Origin: Streptomyces lateritius
GTDB taxonomy: Bacteria; Actinomycetota; Actinomycetes; Streptomycetales; Streptomycetaceae
Direction of reading: 5' to 3'
Length of the DNA stretch: 64,000 bases
Assembly (NCBI RefSeq): GCF_014649715.1
Contig: NZ_BMTO01000005.1
Span: 51,616 to 115,615 of the forward strand
Shown: positions 51,278 to 60,618 of the stretch, piece by piece
Layout of the letters: the number at the start of each line of letters is the position of its first letter
How positions within the stretch are numbered: the first letter of the stretch is position 1
Made by a program: the position numbers and the translations under genes
Notes under the pieces: model-generated
Told to the model about the DNA's origin: nothing
Database searches by the model: none
What the model saw: only the letters and a program-made list of their open reading frames with translations

Positions 51278-52131
51278 TGCCGCTCACCACGACCGACGAG
51301 ATCGTCCTCGGCGCACGCGAGCGGAACGCCGGCGCGGGCGCGTTCAACGTCGTCCAGATCGAGCACGCCCAGGCCATCGTGGCCGGGGCCGAGGCCGCCG
51401 GTCTCCCCGTGATCCTCCAGATCAGCGAGAACACCGCCCGCTACCACGGCTCCCTCGAACCGATCGGGCTCGCCACCCTCGCGATCGCCCGTCGGGCCGC
51501 CGTCCCCGTCGCCGTCCACCTCGACCACGCCGAGTCCCTCGACCTGGTACGGGAGGCGGTCGCCCTCGGTTTCCGCTCCGTCATGTTCGACGCCTCGAAA
51601 CTCCCGTACGAGGAGAACCTGGCCGCCACCCGCGAGACGACGGACTACTGCCACCGCCACGACGTCTGGGTGGAGGCCGAACTGGGCGAGGTCGGAGGCA
51701 AGGACGGCGCCCACGCCCCCGGCGTGCGCACCGACCCCGACGAGGCGCGGGCGTTCGTCACGGCCACCGCCGTCGACTCCCTCGCGGTCGCCGTCGGCAG
51801 CTCCCACGCGATGGTGACCCGGGACGCCGTCCTCGACTTCGAGCTGATCGCCCGGCTGCGGGAAGCCGTCGGCGTGCCCCTCGTGCTGCACGGCTCCTCG
51901 GGCGTCGGCGACGTCGACCTCGCCTGGGCCGTCAGCGCGGGGATGACGAAGGTGAACGTCGCCACCCATCTCAACAAGGCGTTCACCCGGGCGGTACGGA
52001 CCCACCTGGAGGAACAGCCGGCGACCGTCGACCCGCGCCGCTACCTGGGCCCCGCGCGCGACGCCGTCGCCCACGAGGTCACCCACCTGCTCCAGGTCCT
52101 CGCCGCCGACGTCGAACTCAGTCGCACGTGA
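51277..52131 (+). CDS. Class II ketose-bisphosphate aldolase (GatY/KbaY-like)
   Basis: 284 residues. GAFNVVQIEHAQAIVAGA opens the family. Zinc/substrate residues appear in AVHLDHAES (His pair), EAELGEVGGKDG (metal loop), AVAVGSSHAMV and VLHGSSGVGD, and TKVNVATHLNKAFT is the phosphate-binding end. Members cleave fructose- or tagatose-1,6-bisphosphate to triose phosphates. The stop of the isomerase overlaps its start. No sugar-phosphate kinase is present, although one would be expected in such an operon. The 3' end overlaps the convergent VanW gene by 14 bp. Confidence 0.92.
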   Translation: MPLTTTDEIVLGARERNAGAGAFNVVQIEHAQAIVAGAEAAGLPVILQISENTARYHGSLEPIGLATLAIARRAAVPVAVHLDHAESLDLVREAVALGFRSVMFDASKLPYEENLAATRETTDYCHRHDVWVEAELGEVGGKDGAHAPGVRTDPDEARAFVTATAVDSLAVAVGSSHAMVTRDAVLDFELIARLREAVGVPLVLHGSSGVGDVDLAWAVSAGMTKVNVATHLNKAFTRAVRTHLEEQPATVDPRRYLGPARDAVAHEVTHLLQVLAADVELSRT

Positions 52132-53866
52132 CGCGGTCGCGCGGGGTGTAGTGCGTCCGGAAGGTCTCCCGGCCGACCTCCTCCCCACCGTCCCGGAAGA
52201 CCCGGTCCACCGTGATGTCGAAGCCCTCCAGCGGGGTCTGCGGCTCGCACTTGGGGCCGGTTCCCTTCCGCTCCCCGGGCTCGGTCAGGTTGGTGCGGGG
52301 ACCCTCCACCGCCTCCACGGAGTCGTACTTCTTCGTGCCGTAGAAGGTGACGGTCACCGACGAGTCCGTGGAACTCGCCTCGATGTAGATCGCGTTGCCC
52401 GAGTCGTTGCGGAACTTCAGGTCCAGCGTCCCCCAGGCCACGGTCGCCTCCCGGCCCGCCGGGTAGCGCTCGATGTAGAACGAGTGCGCGCCGTACTCCA
52501 CCGGCTTGACCCCGGCGAAGAAGACCGCGTTGAAGACGGTGGTGGCCACGGCGGACACACCGCCGCCCGGCGCCGAGTGGTACTGCCCGTCGAGGATCAT
52601 CGTGCCGTCCACGAAGCCGTTGGCCTTGGTGCGTTCGCCGACGGTCCGGTTGAAGCTCCACACCTCCCCGGGCCGCACCAGCGAGCCGTTGATCAGCTCG
52701 ACCGCCCGGCCGATGTTGACCGTCCGGTAGGGCGCCGCGGGGAAGTGGACCGTGAAGGTGGACATCTGCTCCCTGATCCCGAGCTTCGCCACCGACTCCC
52801 GGGTCAGCTCCGGCTGGATCAGCTCGGCGGCGAGGGGCCCGGTCCGGGCGGCGGCGCCCGTCTTCGGTAGCAGCGGCCGGACGGCGTCTCCCAGCGCCTT
52901 CGCCGAAACCTCGTGGCCCGGCCGTCCGTCCGTCTCCACCACCACCCTGCCGTCCCGTACGCCGAGTTCGCCCTCGACCGGCCCGGTGGCGATCGCGTCG
53001 AGCGGGCGTGCCACCTCCGGGTCCTTCCTCAGCCCCTGCGCGTCGAGGGAGGCGGTCAGGCGGCCCTTGTCGTCCGCCGCCACCTTCAGATGGTCGGAGA
53101 GGGTCGCGGGCGCGATCCCCAGGCGCTCGCCGTCGGTGGTGAGCGTCACCGGTCCCGACATGGCCGGGGTGCCGAACTCCTTCATGAAGCGCGCGACCTC
53201 CGCCGCGCCCACCTTCGGACGGGAGACCGTGGCCGGCAGGACGACAGGGCGCGGGCCGATGCCCGGATAGGCCGCGCGCAGGGCGTCGACGGCGCCGTCG
53301 ACGGCCAGCTTCAGTCCGTCACGCGGCTGCACCGCCACGGCGTTGCCCTCCTTGAAGGAGACCGCGCCCTCGACGGTCCTGCGGTCGAACATCTCGGCCG
53401 TCCGGGCCATCCGCGCCCGCGCCTTGTTCTCGTCGAACGCCACGACGGGCTCGATGTCACGGTCCTCGGAGGAGAACAGCCGGCCGATCACCGTGACCGG
53501 GTCGCGGGAGGGATCGGCGGCCCGGTCGGCGGTCTTCGCCGCGTCGACCGTGAGGCCGGCCGCGGCCGGCTCGACGGTGCCGGTGTTGTCACCGACCCGT
53601 ACGGTCATCGGCTCGGTCCACGAGGCGGGCGGCGCGTCGGTGAGTTTCCGCCGGGCCTCTTCGCGGCTCATGCCGCCTATGTCCACCCCGTCCACCCGGG
53701 TGCCGCTGGATATGTCGTCGCCGGTGGCCACGAGCCCCGCGGCATACAGACCGCCGGTGGCCACGAGGACCGCGCCCGCCGCCGCCACCGCGACCCGCGT
53801 CCGCCGGCCGCGGCGGGACGAGCGGGACGGATAAGGAGCGTCGTCGTCGTGCCTGGAGCCGCGCAC
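52118..53866 (-). CDS. VanW-family envelope protein with peptidoglycan-binding-type repeats
   Basis: 582 residues from a GTG at 53866 (GGGAGG upstream). A basic tail and one membrane anchor (VAVAAAGAVLVATGGLYAAG) lead to two ~110-residue PG_binding_4-like domains (VDGVDIGGMSREEARRKL, and the related ...KARARMARTAEMFDRRTV region). The C-terminal VanW domain (~385-560) has GEVWSFNRTVGERTKANGFV, GGGVSAVATTVFNAVFFAGV and the YIEASSTDSSVTVTFYGTK end. VanW domains were named from vancomycin gene clusters; the function in cell-wall metabolism is not established and resistance is not implied. Confidence 0.92.
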   Translation of the reverse strand: MRGSRHDDDAPYPSRSSRRGRRTRVAVAAAGAVLVATGGLYAAGLVATGDDISSGTRVDGVDIGGMSREEARRKLTDAPPASWTEPMTVRVGDNTGTVEPAAAGLTVDAAKTADRAADPSRDPVTVIGRLFSSEDRDIEPVVAFDENKARARMARTAEMFDRRTVEGAVSFKEGNAVAVQPRDGLKLAVDGAVDALRAAYPGIGPRPVVLPATVSRPKVGAAEVARFMKEFGTPAMSGPVTLTTDGERLGIAPATLSDHLKVAADDKGRLTASLDAQGLRKDPEVARPLDAIATGPVEGELGVRDGRVVVETDGRPGHEVSAKALGDAVRPLLPKTGAAARTGPLAAELIQPELTRESVAKLGIREQMSTFTVHFPAAPYRTVNIGRAVELINGSLVRPGEVWSFNRTVGERTKANGFVDGTMILDGQYHSAPGGGVSAVATTVFNAVFFAGVKPVEYGAHSFYIERYPAGREATVAWGTLDLKFRNDSGNAIYIEASSTDSSVTVTFYGTKKYDSVEAVEGPRTNLTEPGERKGTGPKCEPQTPLEGFDITVDRVFRDGGEEVGRETFRTHYTPRDRVTCD

Positions 53867-54001
53867 ACAGCCTCCCGGTGCGGTCGGGGTCCCGAGCTAC
53901 ACCCGCGACGTTACGCCGAGCGGGTGCACCACGCATGTCGGAATCCGCTGACCCGGCCTTACGCACCGCATGCCAGGCACCCCCCCCGGTACGCTGGACG
54001 G

Positions 54002-54298
54002 GTGCGGTCCGCCGCCGCCCCCACCACCCCCCGCCCGCGACCGGGCGCTCGCGATCCGCGTCGCCGTCGCCGACGCAGGACGGCCCGTCGCGGCGAAGGC
54101 CCTGGCACGGCACCTCGGCTGCGCACCGCCCCTCCGTGTACCACCTGGCCGGGCCGCCGGTCGCCCGAGGTCATCTCGTACGGACGGCCGACGGGTACGC
54201 GCCGGGGCCGAGGATTCCCGCGCTGTACCGCTCCTGCCGGCTCCACCGCCGACTCGGGTTGGGGCGCGATGGCCGAACTCGCGCCCCGCACCGCCTGA
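54002..54298 (+). pseudogene. IclR-family regulator remnant, frameshifted and truncated
   Basis: Fragments in three frames of the plus strand join to the N-terminus of an IclR-type regulator: RALAIRVAVADAGRPVAAKA and LARHLGCA, then (after an apparent extra C in the CCCC run near 54130) SVYHLAGPPVARGHLVRTAD and GYAPGPRIPALYRS, then SGWGAMAELAPRTA and a stop. Intact proteins continue for ~170 residues of effector domain, which are missing. The gene ends beside bglC, so it may once have controlled a neighbouring catabolic gene. Confidence 0.65.
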
Positions 54299-54299
54299 G

Positions 54300-55742
54300 T
54301 CAGACCTCCTGCGGCGCGACGAGCTCCCCGGACCGCGCCACCCGCCCGTACCAGTGCGCGCTCGTCTTCGGCGTGCGGGCCAGCGTCGCGTAGTCGACGT
54401 GGACCGCGCCGAACCGCTTCGCGTAGCCGTACGCCCACTCGAAGTTGTCCATCAGCGACCAGAGGAAGTAGCCGCGGACGTCCACCCCGTCCTCGATCGC
54501 CCGGTGCACGGCGTCCAGGTGCGCGTGGACATAGGCGGCGCGCTCCGGGTCGTGGACGGTGCCGTCCGCGCCGACCTCGTCCTCGTAGGCGGCGCCGTTC
54601 TCGCTGATCACCAGCGGCAGGCCGGGGTAGTGGGAGGAGACCCGGGTGAGCAGGTCGTACAGGGCGCTCGGGTCGACGGCCCAGCCCATCGCCGTGCGCT
54701 CGCCCGGCGCCCGGTGGAAGGCGACCGAGTCCGCGCCGGGCCAAGGCGAGTGCTCGCTGTTGCCGTGGCCGTCGTCCTGCGGCTTCTCCCCGCCCTCCGC
54801 GACGTGTGAGACGACCGTCGGGGTGTAGTAGTTGATGGCGAGCAGGTCCAGGGGCTGACAGATCGAGGCCGTGTCACCGTCCCGTACGAAGGACCAGTCG
54901 GTGACGGTCGCGGTGTCGGCGAGCAGGTCCTCCGGGTAGGCGCCCTCCAGCATCGGGCCGAGCCAGACCCGGTTGCCGACGGCGTCGATCCGGCGGGCCG
55001 CGTCCAGGTCCTCGGCCGATCCGGTCAACGGGCGTACCTCGTGCAGGTTGAGCGAGACCGCGAGCTGCCGGTCCGCCGGCAGCGCGGCCCGCAGCGCCTG
55101 GACGGCGAGGCCATGGCCGAGGTTGAGGTGGTGGGCGGCGCGAAGGGAGGCGACCGGGTCGGTCCGGCCAGGGGCGTGGACCCCGGAACCGTAGCCGAGG
55201 AAGGCGCTGCACCAGGGCTCGTTGAGCGTCGTCCAGCGTGTCACCCGGTCACCGAGGGCCCCGGCGACGATCCCCGCGTACTGGGCGAACCGCTCCGCGG
55301 TCGCCCGCTCCGGCCACCCGCCCGCGTCCTCGAGATCCTGGGGAAGGTCCCAGTGGTAGAGGGTGAGGGACGGTTCGATGCCGGCGGCGAGCAGCTCGTC
55401 GACGAGCCGGCGGTAGAAGTCCAGGCCCTTCTGGACGGCCGGGCCCCGTCCGGTGGGCTGTACACGGGACCAGGACACGGAGAACCGGTAGGCGTTCACG
55501 CCGAGGTCCGCCATCATCCGGACGTCGTCACGGAAGCGGTGGTAGTGGTCGACGGCCACATCGCCGGTGTGGCCCCCGACGACCTTCCCCGGCGTGTGCG
55601 AGAACGTGTCCCAGATCGAAGGGGTACGGCCGTCCTCCGCCGCGGCGCCCTCGATCTGGTAAGCGGCGGTGGCGGTGCCCCAGAGGAATCCGGCCGGGAA
55701 CCGGCGGGTCGTCGTGCGGGGGCGGGGATCTGTCGCGGTCAT
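54300..55742 (-). CDS. bglC: Beta-glucosidase, GH1
   Basis: 480 residues. The acid/base Glu175 is in [11 protein letters not shown] and the nucleophile Glu381 in [13 protein letters not shown]. The opening [20 protein letters not shown] and the [20 protein letters not shown] end complete the (β/α)8 barrel of GH1. No signal peptide, so it acts in the cytoplasm on imported cellobiose/cello-oligosaccharides. It is the last gene of the cebEFG-bglC cluster on the minus strand. A degenerate CebR-like sequence (CGGGAGCACTTCCG) sits just before its start. Confidence 0.95.
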   Translation of the reverse strand: MTATDPRPRTTTRRFPAGFLWGTATAAYQIEGAAAEDGRTPSIWDTFSHTPGKVVGGHTGDVAVDHYHRFRDDVRMMADLGVNAYRFSVSWSRVQPTGRGPAVQKGLDFYRRLVDELLAAGIEPSLTLYHWDLPQDLEDAGGWPERATAERFAQYAGIVAGALGDRVTRWTTLNEPWCSAFLGYGSGVHAPGRTDPVASLRAAHHLNLGHGLAVQALRAALPADRQLAVSLNLHEVRPLTGSAEDLDAARRIDAVGNRVWLGPMLEGAYPEDLLADTATVTDWSFVRDGDTASICQPLDLLAINYYTPTVVSHVAEGGEKPQDDGHGNSEHSPWPGADSVAFHRAPGERTAMGWAVDPSALYDLLTRVSSHYPGLPLVISENGAAYEDEVGADGTVHDPERAAYVHAHLDAVHRAIEDGVDVRGYFLWSLMDNFEWAYGYAKRFGAVHVDYATLARTPKTSAHWYGRVARSGELVAPQEV

Positions 55743-55744
55743 GC

Positions 55745-55758
55745 GGAAGTGCTCCCGA
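55745..55758 (-). promoter_or_regulatory. Degenerate CebR-box-like sequence before bglC
   Basis: On the minus strand CGGGAGCACTTCCG lies between cebG and bglC a few bases from the bglC ATG. It agrees with the perfect box TGGGAGCGCTCCCA at 10 of 14 positions; it may be a weak site or chance. Confidence 0.35.
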
Positions 55759-55819
55759 GTGAGAGGAGTGTACGTACGGAGTGGGGGGCGGCCCGGCGAG
55801 GGAGGGCGGCCCGGCCGGC

Positions 55820-56746
55820 TCAGCTCTTGACGGCGCCCGAGGTGATGCCGCCGACGATGTGCTTGCCGAGCACGGCGAAGACCAGCAGCAGCGGCAGCGT
55901 GGAGATCAGCGCGCCGGTCAGCACGACCGCCTGGTCGACGGTGTGGTTGCCCGCGCCGAGGCCGGCCAGGGCGACCTGGAGGGTCGGGTTCCCGTCCGGG
56001 GTCAGCGCGATGAACGGCCAGAAGAAGTCGTTCCAGGCCTGGACGAAGACCAGCATTCCCAGCACCGCCATCGCGGGCCTGGCCACCGGGAACACCACGT
56101 GCCAGATGATCCGCAGGCTGTGCGCGCCGTCCATCCGGGCCGCCTCGACGAGCTCCACAGGCAGCGCCTCGATCAGGTACTGCCGCATGAAGAACACGCC
56201 GAACGCGGCGACCAGGGACGGCAGGACGACCGACTGGAGCTGGTCGACCCAGCCCAGGTCGGTGATGATCCGGTACAGCGGGATCACGCTGAGCTGCGGC
56301 GGGATCGTCATCGTCGCCACGACGAGCGCGAGCATGGCGTTGCGTCCCTTGAAGGGCAGCTTGGCGAAGGCGAAGCCGGCCAGGGTGGAGAAGAGGACCG
56401 TGGAGAGGGCGACCAGGCCCGCGACGACGGTCGTGTTGATCAGCGCCTCGCCCATGTCGACCTGGTTCCAGGCGAAGGTGAGGTTGTCGAAGAGGCGGGG
56501 CCCGGGCAGCAGCGGGGCCGGAGCCTCCACCACGCGCTCGCCCGAGTGCGAGGCGGCGACGAGGTTCCAGTACAGCGGGAAGAGCGAGACCAGGGCGGCC
56601 AGGCCCAGCAGGACGTAGGTCAGCGGGCCCGCGTGGTGCTGTCGGCCGGCGGACGGGCGCCCGAAGCGCCGCTTGCCGTCGGGAGAGGGGCGCCGCTTCC
56701 CGTCGGACGTGGAGCGCGGCTTCCTGTCGAGGGTCGTGTGCGTCAT
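55820..56746 (-). CDS. cebG: Carbohydrate ABC transporter permease (cellobiose, CebG)
   Basis: 308 residues with about six membrane segments. The ATPase-contact EAA loop reads [20 protein letters not shown], ending in the expected [10 protein letters not shown]. Size and motif match MalG-type permeases. The N-terminal ~45 residues are Arg/Lys/Ser-rich and cytoplasmic. It follows cebF after four bases and completes the importer with cebE. As usual in Streptomyces, no ATPase gene is in the cluster; the shared MsiK ATPase is presumed to energise it. Confidence 0.92.
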   Translation of the reverse strand: MTHTTLDRKPRSTSDGKRRPSPDGKRRFGRPSAGRQHHAGPLTYVLLGLAALVSLFPLYWNLVAASHSGERVVEAPAPLLPGPRLFDNLTFAWNQVDMGEALINTTVVAGLVALSTVLFSTLAGFAFAKLPFKGRNAMLALVVATMTIPPQLSVIPLYRIITDLGWVDQLQSVVLPSLVAAFGVFFMRQYLIEALPVELVEAARMDGAHSLRIIWHVVFPVARPAMAVLGMLVFVQAWNDFFWPFIALTPDGNPTLQVALAGLGAGNHTVDQAVVLTGALISTLPLLLVFAVLGKHIVGGITSGAVKS

Positions 56747-56750
56747 GAGG

Positions 56751-57752
56751 TCAGGCCCCCAGTTTCTTGCGGCTCGCCCGGGAGAAGAGCATCCGGACCG
56801 CCCCGACCAGCAGCAGGAGCAGCAGCATCACCCAGGCGATGGCGGATGCCTGTCCCAGCGCGCCGGTCACCCAGCCCTTCTCGTACATCAGCAGGCTCAG
56901 CGTCTGGAACTGGTTGCCGCTGCCGCCGCTCACGCCGAGACTGCCACCGAAGATCATCGGCTCGCCGAAGAGCTGCGTGGCGCCGATCGTGGACACGATG
57001 ACCGTGAACAGGATCGTGGGGCGGATCGACGGAATGGTGACGCTGAGGAACTGCCGCCATCGGGAGGCCCCGTCGAGCGCCGCCGCCTCGTAGAGGTCCT
57101 GTGGCACCGCCTGCATCGCGGCCAGGTAGATCAGCGCGTTGTACCCGGTCCAGCGCCAGGTCACGATCGTCGAGATGGCGATCTGGGCCGGCCACTTGGA
57201 GGACTCCCAGTCGACCGGCTCGAAACCGACCCAGCCGAGGACGGTGTTGATGAGTCCGTAGTCGGTGTTGAAGAGCTGCGCGAAGACGAGGGTCGCCGCC
57301 GCGATCGAGGTGGCGTACGGAGCGAGCACCGCGACCCGGAAGAAACCGCGGCCGCGCAGCTTGTAGTTGAGCAGATGGGCCAGGCCCAGGGCCATCAGCA
57401 GCTGGGGAACGGTCGAGACCACCCCGATGGTGAACGTGTTGGCCAGGGCGTTCCAGAAGAACTCGCTGTCCGCGAGGTGGGCGTAGTTGTCCAAACCCCT
57501 CCACTCCGCGTCACCGCCGAGCTCGACCCGGTGGAGCGAGAGCCAGCCCGTGTAGAGCAGCGGGAAGAGCCCGAAGGCCGCGAAGGTGAGGAAGAAGGGG
57601 GCGACGAAGGCGTACGGGCTCAGCCGCAGGTCCCACCGGTAGAGCCGGCTGCGCCGACCGCTGTGCGGGGGAGGCGTGGCGCGGCGGGTGGGGGAGGAGG
57701 GCGGGGCCGGCGGCGGGGTGCCGTCGGCCGCGGCCCGGAGGGAGGTGGCCAC
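56751..57752 (-). CDS. cebF: Carbohydrate ABC transporter permease (cellobiose, CebF)
   Basis: 333 residues; a Pro-rich cytoplasmic start, then about six membrane segments from YAFVAPFFLTFAAFGLFPLL. The EAA loop is DLYEAAALDGASRWRQFLSV, followed by TIPSIRPTILF, as in MalF/UgpA-type permeases. It pairs with cebG to form the membrane channel for the sugar delivered by CebE. A hairpin separates it from cebE, typical of operons in which the binding protein is made in excess. Confidence 0.92.
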   Translation of the reverse strand: MATSLRAAADGTPPPAPPSSPTRRATPPPHSGRRSRLYRWDLRLSPYAFVAPFFLTFAAFGLFPLLYTGWLSLHRVELGGDAEWRGLDNYAHLADSEFFWNALANTFTIGVVSTVPQLLMALGLAHLLNYKLRGRGFFRVAVLAPYATSIAAATLVFAQLFNTDYGLINTVLGWVGFEPVDWESSKWPAQIAISTIVTWRWTGYNALIYLAAMQAVPQDLYEAAALDGASRWRQFLSVTIPSIRPTILFTVIVSTIGATQLFGEPMIFGGSLGVSGGSGNQFQTLSLLMYEKGWVTGALGQASAIAWVMLLLLLLVGAVRMLFSRASRKKLGA

Positions 57753-57812
57753 GAGGGGCGTCCCTTCGGTGTCGGTGCGCGTGCGGTGCGTTCGGAGGAG
57801 TAAGGCCGGACG

Positions 57813-57840
57813 GCCGCCCGGCGGGGGAGCGCCGGGCGGC
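57813..57840 (-). terminator. Intercistronic hairpin between cebE and cebF
   Basis: An 11-bp perfect stem (GCCGCCCGGCG at 57813-57823 with 57830-57840), 6-nt loop, 12 bp after the cebE stop. It probably causes partial termination or protects the cebE mRNA end, giving more binding protein than permease. Confidence 0.65.
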
Positions 57841-57852
57841 TCGTCGGCGCCG

Positions 57853-59202
57853 CTACTGCTCGATCTTGTCCTCGATGAGCTTCTTGACGTTCTCCCACGC
57901 CTTCGCGGGGTCGGTGCCGCGCTGCTCGATGTCGAGGACGCCGTTGTCGGTGATGAAGGTCTTCACCTGGCCGTCCCAGCGGCTGATGGGGGCGGGCGTG
58001 ATGCCGGCCGCCGCGTCGGAGTAGATCTTGCCGACCGGGGTGTCGCCGAAGTACGGCAGCTTGGCCTCCTGCACGACCGTGGAGGTGAGGGTGTGCTTGG
58101 TGGAGGGGATGTTGCCGTTCACGCCGAAGACCTTGGCGTGCTGGGCCGGGGCGGTGAGCCAGGCGGCCAGCTCGGCGGCCTCCTTGGCGTGCTTGCCGGA
58201 CTTCGGCACGGCGAGGAAGGAGCCGCCCCAGTTACCGGCCACCGGCGGTGCGGCGATGTCCCACTTGCCCTGATTGCCGGCGCCCGCCTGGTCCTTGATG
58301 ATGCCCGTCATCCAGCTCGGGCAGGCGACCGTGGCGAACTTGGAGTTCTTGAAGGCCGCGTTCCAGGTGCCCTTCTCGTCGAACTGGCGCAGCTTGGCGG
58401 TGACCCCGCTCGTCGCCGCCTCGACGGCGGTGTTCCAGGCCAGCTTCACGCCGGGGCTGTTCTCGTAGTCGAGTTCACCCTTGGTGTTGGCGTACTGCAC
58501 CGGCTGGCTGGAGATGACCGCGTTGAACAGCCCGCTCGCGGAGTCGTGGAAGGCGGTCCCGGCCGGGGCGTTCTTCTGGTAGTTCTTACCCGTCGCCAGG
58601 AACTTCGACCAGTCGCCCTGCCACAGCTTGGCGACCTCGGTGCGGTCGGTCGGCAGCTTGGCCTTGGCGAACAGGTCCTTGTTGTAGCAGATGGCCATCG
58701 GGCCGATGTCGGTGCCGAGACCGATGACCTTGCCGTCGGGGGTGGTGGCCTGATTGACCTTCCAGTCGAGGAACGCGTCGAGATCCGCGCCGCCGGTCTT
58801 GCCGAGGTCGACCCACTTGTCGGCCATGGCGGGGCCGGTGGCCTCCGCGACGTACCCGACCTCCAGGGCCTGGATGTCGGCGAGACCGCTGTTGCGCGAG
58901 AGACGCAGCTTCAGGGTGTCCCAGTACTTCTGGCCGTCGGCGACGTTGGACTCGACGATCTTGACGTTGGGGTGCGACTTCTCGTACTCGGCGTAGAGCT
59001 TGGCACCCGTCTTGTCGTCGTAACCGAAGGAGCCGAAGGTCCCTATGCGCAGGGTGATCTTTCCGTCGCCGGCCTCGCCGGAACCACCGTCGGCGCCGCA
59101 ACCGGTGATCAGGGCGGTGCAGGCCGCGAGGCCCGCCACCGCGGTGATCGCGGTGCCGCGGCGCCTCTGTCTGCTGCGGTGGCTCGTGCTGGAAGTGCGC
59201 AT
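57853..59202 (-). CDS. cebE: Cellobiose/cello-oligosaccharide-binding lipoprotein (CebE)
   Basis: 449 residues from the ATG at 59202 (GGAGAG upstream). A lipoprotein signal (GTAITAVAGLAACTALITGC, Cys lipidated) precedes an extracellular solute-binding protein fold: ITLRIGTFGSFGYDDKTGAK, ATGPAMADKWVDLGKTGG, GLGTDIGPMAICYNKDLF, and the C-terminal APISRWDGQVKTFITD. Identification as CebE rests on the cluster (cebR box, two permeases, bglC) more than on ligand residues. It captures β-glucosides outside the membrane for CebFG. Confidence 0.9.
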   Translation of the reverse strand: MRTSSTSHRSRQRRRGTAITAVAGLAACTALITGCGADGGSGEAGDGKITLRIGTFGSFGYDDKTGAKLYAEYEKSHPNVKIVESNVADGQKYWDTLKLRLSRNSGLADIQALEVGYVAEATGPAMADKWVDLGKTGGADLDAFLDWKVNQATTPDGKVIGLGTDIGPMAICYNKDLFAKAKLPTDRTEVAKLWQGDWSKFLATGKNYQKNAPAGTAFHDSASGLFNAVISSQPVQYANTKGELDYENSPGVKLAWNTAVEAATSGVTAKLRQFDEKGTWNAAFKNSKFATVACPSWMTGIIKDQAGAGNQGKWDIAAPPVAGNWGGSFLAVPKSGKHAKEAAELAAWLTAPAQHAKVFGVNGNIPSTKHTLTSTVVQEAKLPYFGDTPVGKIYSDAAAGITPAPISRWDGQVKTFITDNGVLDIEQRGTDPAKAWENVKKLIEDKIEQ

Positions 59203-59257
59203 ACGACTCTCCTCGTCCAGGGTGGAGCGCCCGCGTGGTCTCTGATGCGGCCACGTG

Positions 59258-59271
59258 TGGGAGCGCTCCCA
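59258..59271. promoter_or_regulatory. CebR box (cebE side)
   Basis: Perfect 14-bp palindrome TGGGAGCGCTCCCA, identical to the CebR operator described in streptomycetes, 56 bp upstream of the cebE start codon. Binding by CebR would block transcription until cellobiose is present. Confidence 0.93.
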
Positions 59272-59346
59272 CTGCGTCTCGCCGGAAGGTTGCTGCCTGG
59301 CCGGTACGGGTGTCAAGAGGTATGCGGGGATCCGTTACGCACTCGG

Positions 59347-59360
59347 TGGGAGCGCTCCCA
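59347..59360. promoter_or_regulatory. CebR box (cebR side)
   Basis: A second perfect TGGGAGCGCTCCCA, 48 bp upstream of the cebR start and next to TTGATAAGGT, a probable -10 region. It indicates autorepression of cebR. The centres of the two boxes are 89 bp apart, so looping is possible. Confidence 0.93.
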
Positions 59361-59408
59361 CTGTTGATAAGGTCGCAGGAACACAGGGGACGCGAGGGGA
59401 GACGGCAG

Positions 59409-60437
59409 ATGGTGGTGAGCGGGCGCCAGACCGGCAGGCCCACCCTGGAGGAGGTCGCGGCCAGGGCCGGTGTCGGCAGGGGCACGGTCTCCCGGGTGAT
59501 CAACGGCTCCCCGCGGGTGAGCGAGCAGGCCAAGGCCGCCGTCGACCGGGCCGTCGCCGAACTCGGCTACGTACCCAACCGTGCGGCGCGGGCGCTGGCC
59601 GGCAGCCGTACCGACGCCGTCGCGCTGGTGATCCCCGAGACCGAGGCCCGGCTCTTCGCCGAGCCCTACTTCCTCGACATCATCCGCGGAGTCAGCGCCG
59701 AACTCGCCGATGCGGACAAGCAGTTGCTGCTCACCCTCATCCGCAGCGACAAGGAGCGGCAGCGGTTCGAGCAGTATCTCGCCGCCCAGCGCGTGGACGG
59801 CGTGCTCCTGGTGTCGGTCCACGCCGACGACCCGCTGCCCGACCAGGTGCGCGCCCTCGGACTGCCGGCCGTCCTCAACGGCCGTCGCTCCGAGGCCGAA
59901 CCGGTGGCCTACGTCGACTCCGACAACGTCGGCGCCGGACGTTCCGCCGTCGCCCATCTCGCGGGGCGCGGCCGCCGTCGTATCGCCACCGTCACGGGCC
60001 CCCTCGACATGTACGTCGCCCGCTGCCGCCTCGACGGCTACCGTCAGGGCCTCGCGGAGGCGGGCCTCGCCTCCGACGCCGCCCTGGTGGCCACCGGCGA
60101 CTTCACGGAGGAGGGCGGCCGGCGCGCCATGCGTGAGCTGCTCGCCCGCACCCCGGACCTGGACGCGGTCTTCGCCGCCTCCGACGTCATGGCGGCCGGC
60201 GCGCGCGGGGTGCTGCGCGAGGCGGGGCGCCGGGTCCCCGAGGACGTGGCCCTGGTCGGGGTCGACGACTCGGCGGTCGCCCGGCACATGGACCCGCCCC
60301 TGACCAGCGTGCGCCAGCCGATCGAGGAGATGGGGCGCACGATGGCCCGGCTCCTGCTCCAGGAGATCGGGATCGCCTCCGAGGAGCAGCCCCGCCGCGT
60401 CCTGCCGACGGAGCTGGTGGTCCGGGACTCCTCCTGA
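59409..60437 (+). CDS. cebR: LacI-family repressor of cellobiose use (CebR)
   Basis: 342 residues from the ATG at 59409, preferred because GGGGAG precedes it and the HTH begins directly after (RPTLEEVAARAGVGRGTVSR, VINGSPRVSEQAK). The hinge (LGYVPNRAARALAG) and periplasmic-binding-like core (TDAVALVIPETEARLFAEPY, GVDDSAVARHMDPPLTSVRQ) follow. LacI-type repressors of this subgroup bind TGGGAGCGCTCCCA and release on cellobiose. Two perfect boxes are in its divergent promoter region with cebE. Open frame upstream of 59409 covers the operators and is not coding. Confidence 0.94.
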   Translation: MVVSGRQTGRPTLEEVAARAGVGRGTVSRVINGSPRVSEQAKAAVDRAVAELGYVPNRAARALAGSRTDAVALVIPETEARLFAEPYFLDIIRGVSAELADADKQLLLTLIRSDKERQRFEQYLAAQRVDGVLLVSVHADDPLPDQVRALGLPAVLNGRRSEAEPVAYVDSDNVGAGRSAVAHLAGRGRRRIATVTGPLDMYVARCRLDGYRQGLAEAGLASDAALVATGDFTEEGGRRAMRELLARTPDLDAVFAASDVMAAGARGVLREAGRRVPEDVALVGVDDSAVARHMDPPLTSVRQPIEEMGRTMARLLLQEIGIASEEQPRRVLPTELVVRDSS

Positions 60438-60618
60438 GGGTGCGCCTCGGGACGGCGGGACAGCGCCCGACGGTGACCGCCACCCCGGCCGCGCTCGCTC
60501 CGGCCCGGGCGGCCCGGGTGACGTGGGCGCCTCTGCCGTTCCCGCGCGGATCCCGCTCGGCGATTCGTTCGGGTGCGTCCAGCGGGCGGGTGAGGGCCCG
60601 GCGGGTTCGAATCGGGGC

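Noticed and set aside
60598..60615. GGCGGGTTCGAATCGGGG looks like a tRNA T-arm.
   Set aside because: The flanking stems do not pair (GGCGG against CGGGG) and no acceptor, D or anticodon arm can be built upstream; it lies in the leader of the PAP2 gene.
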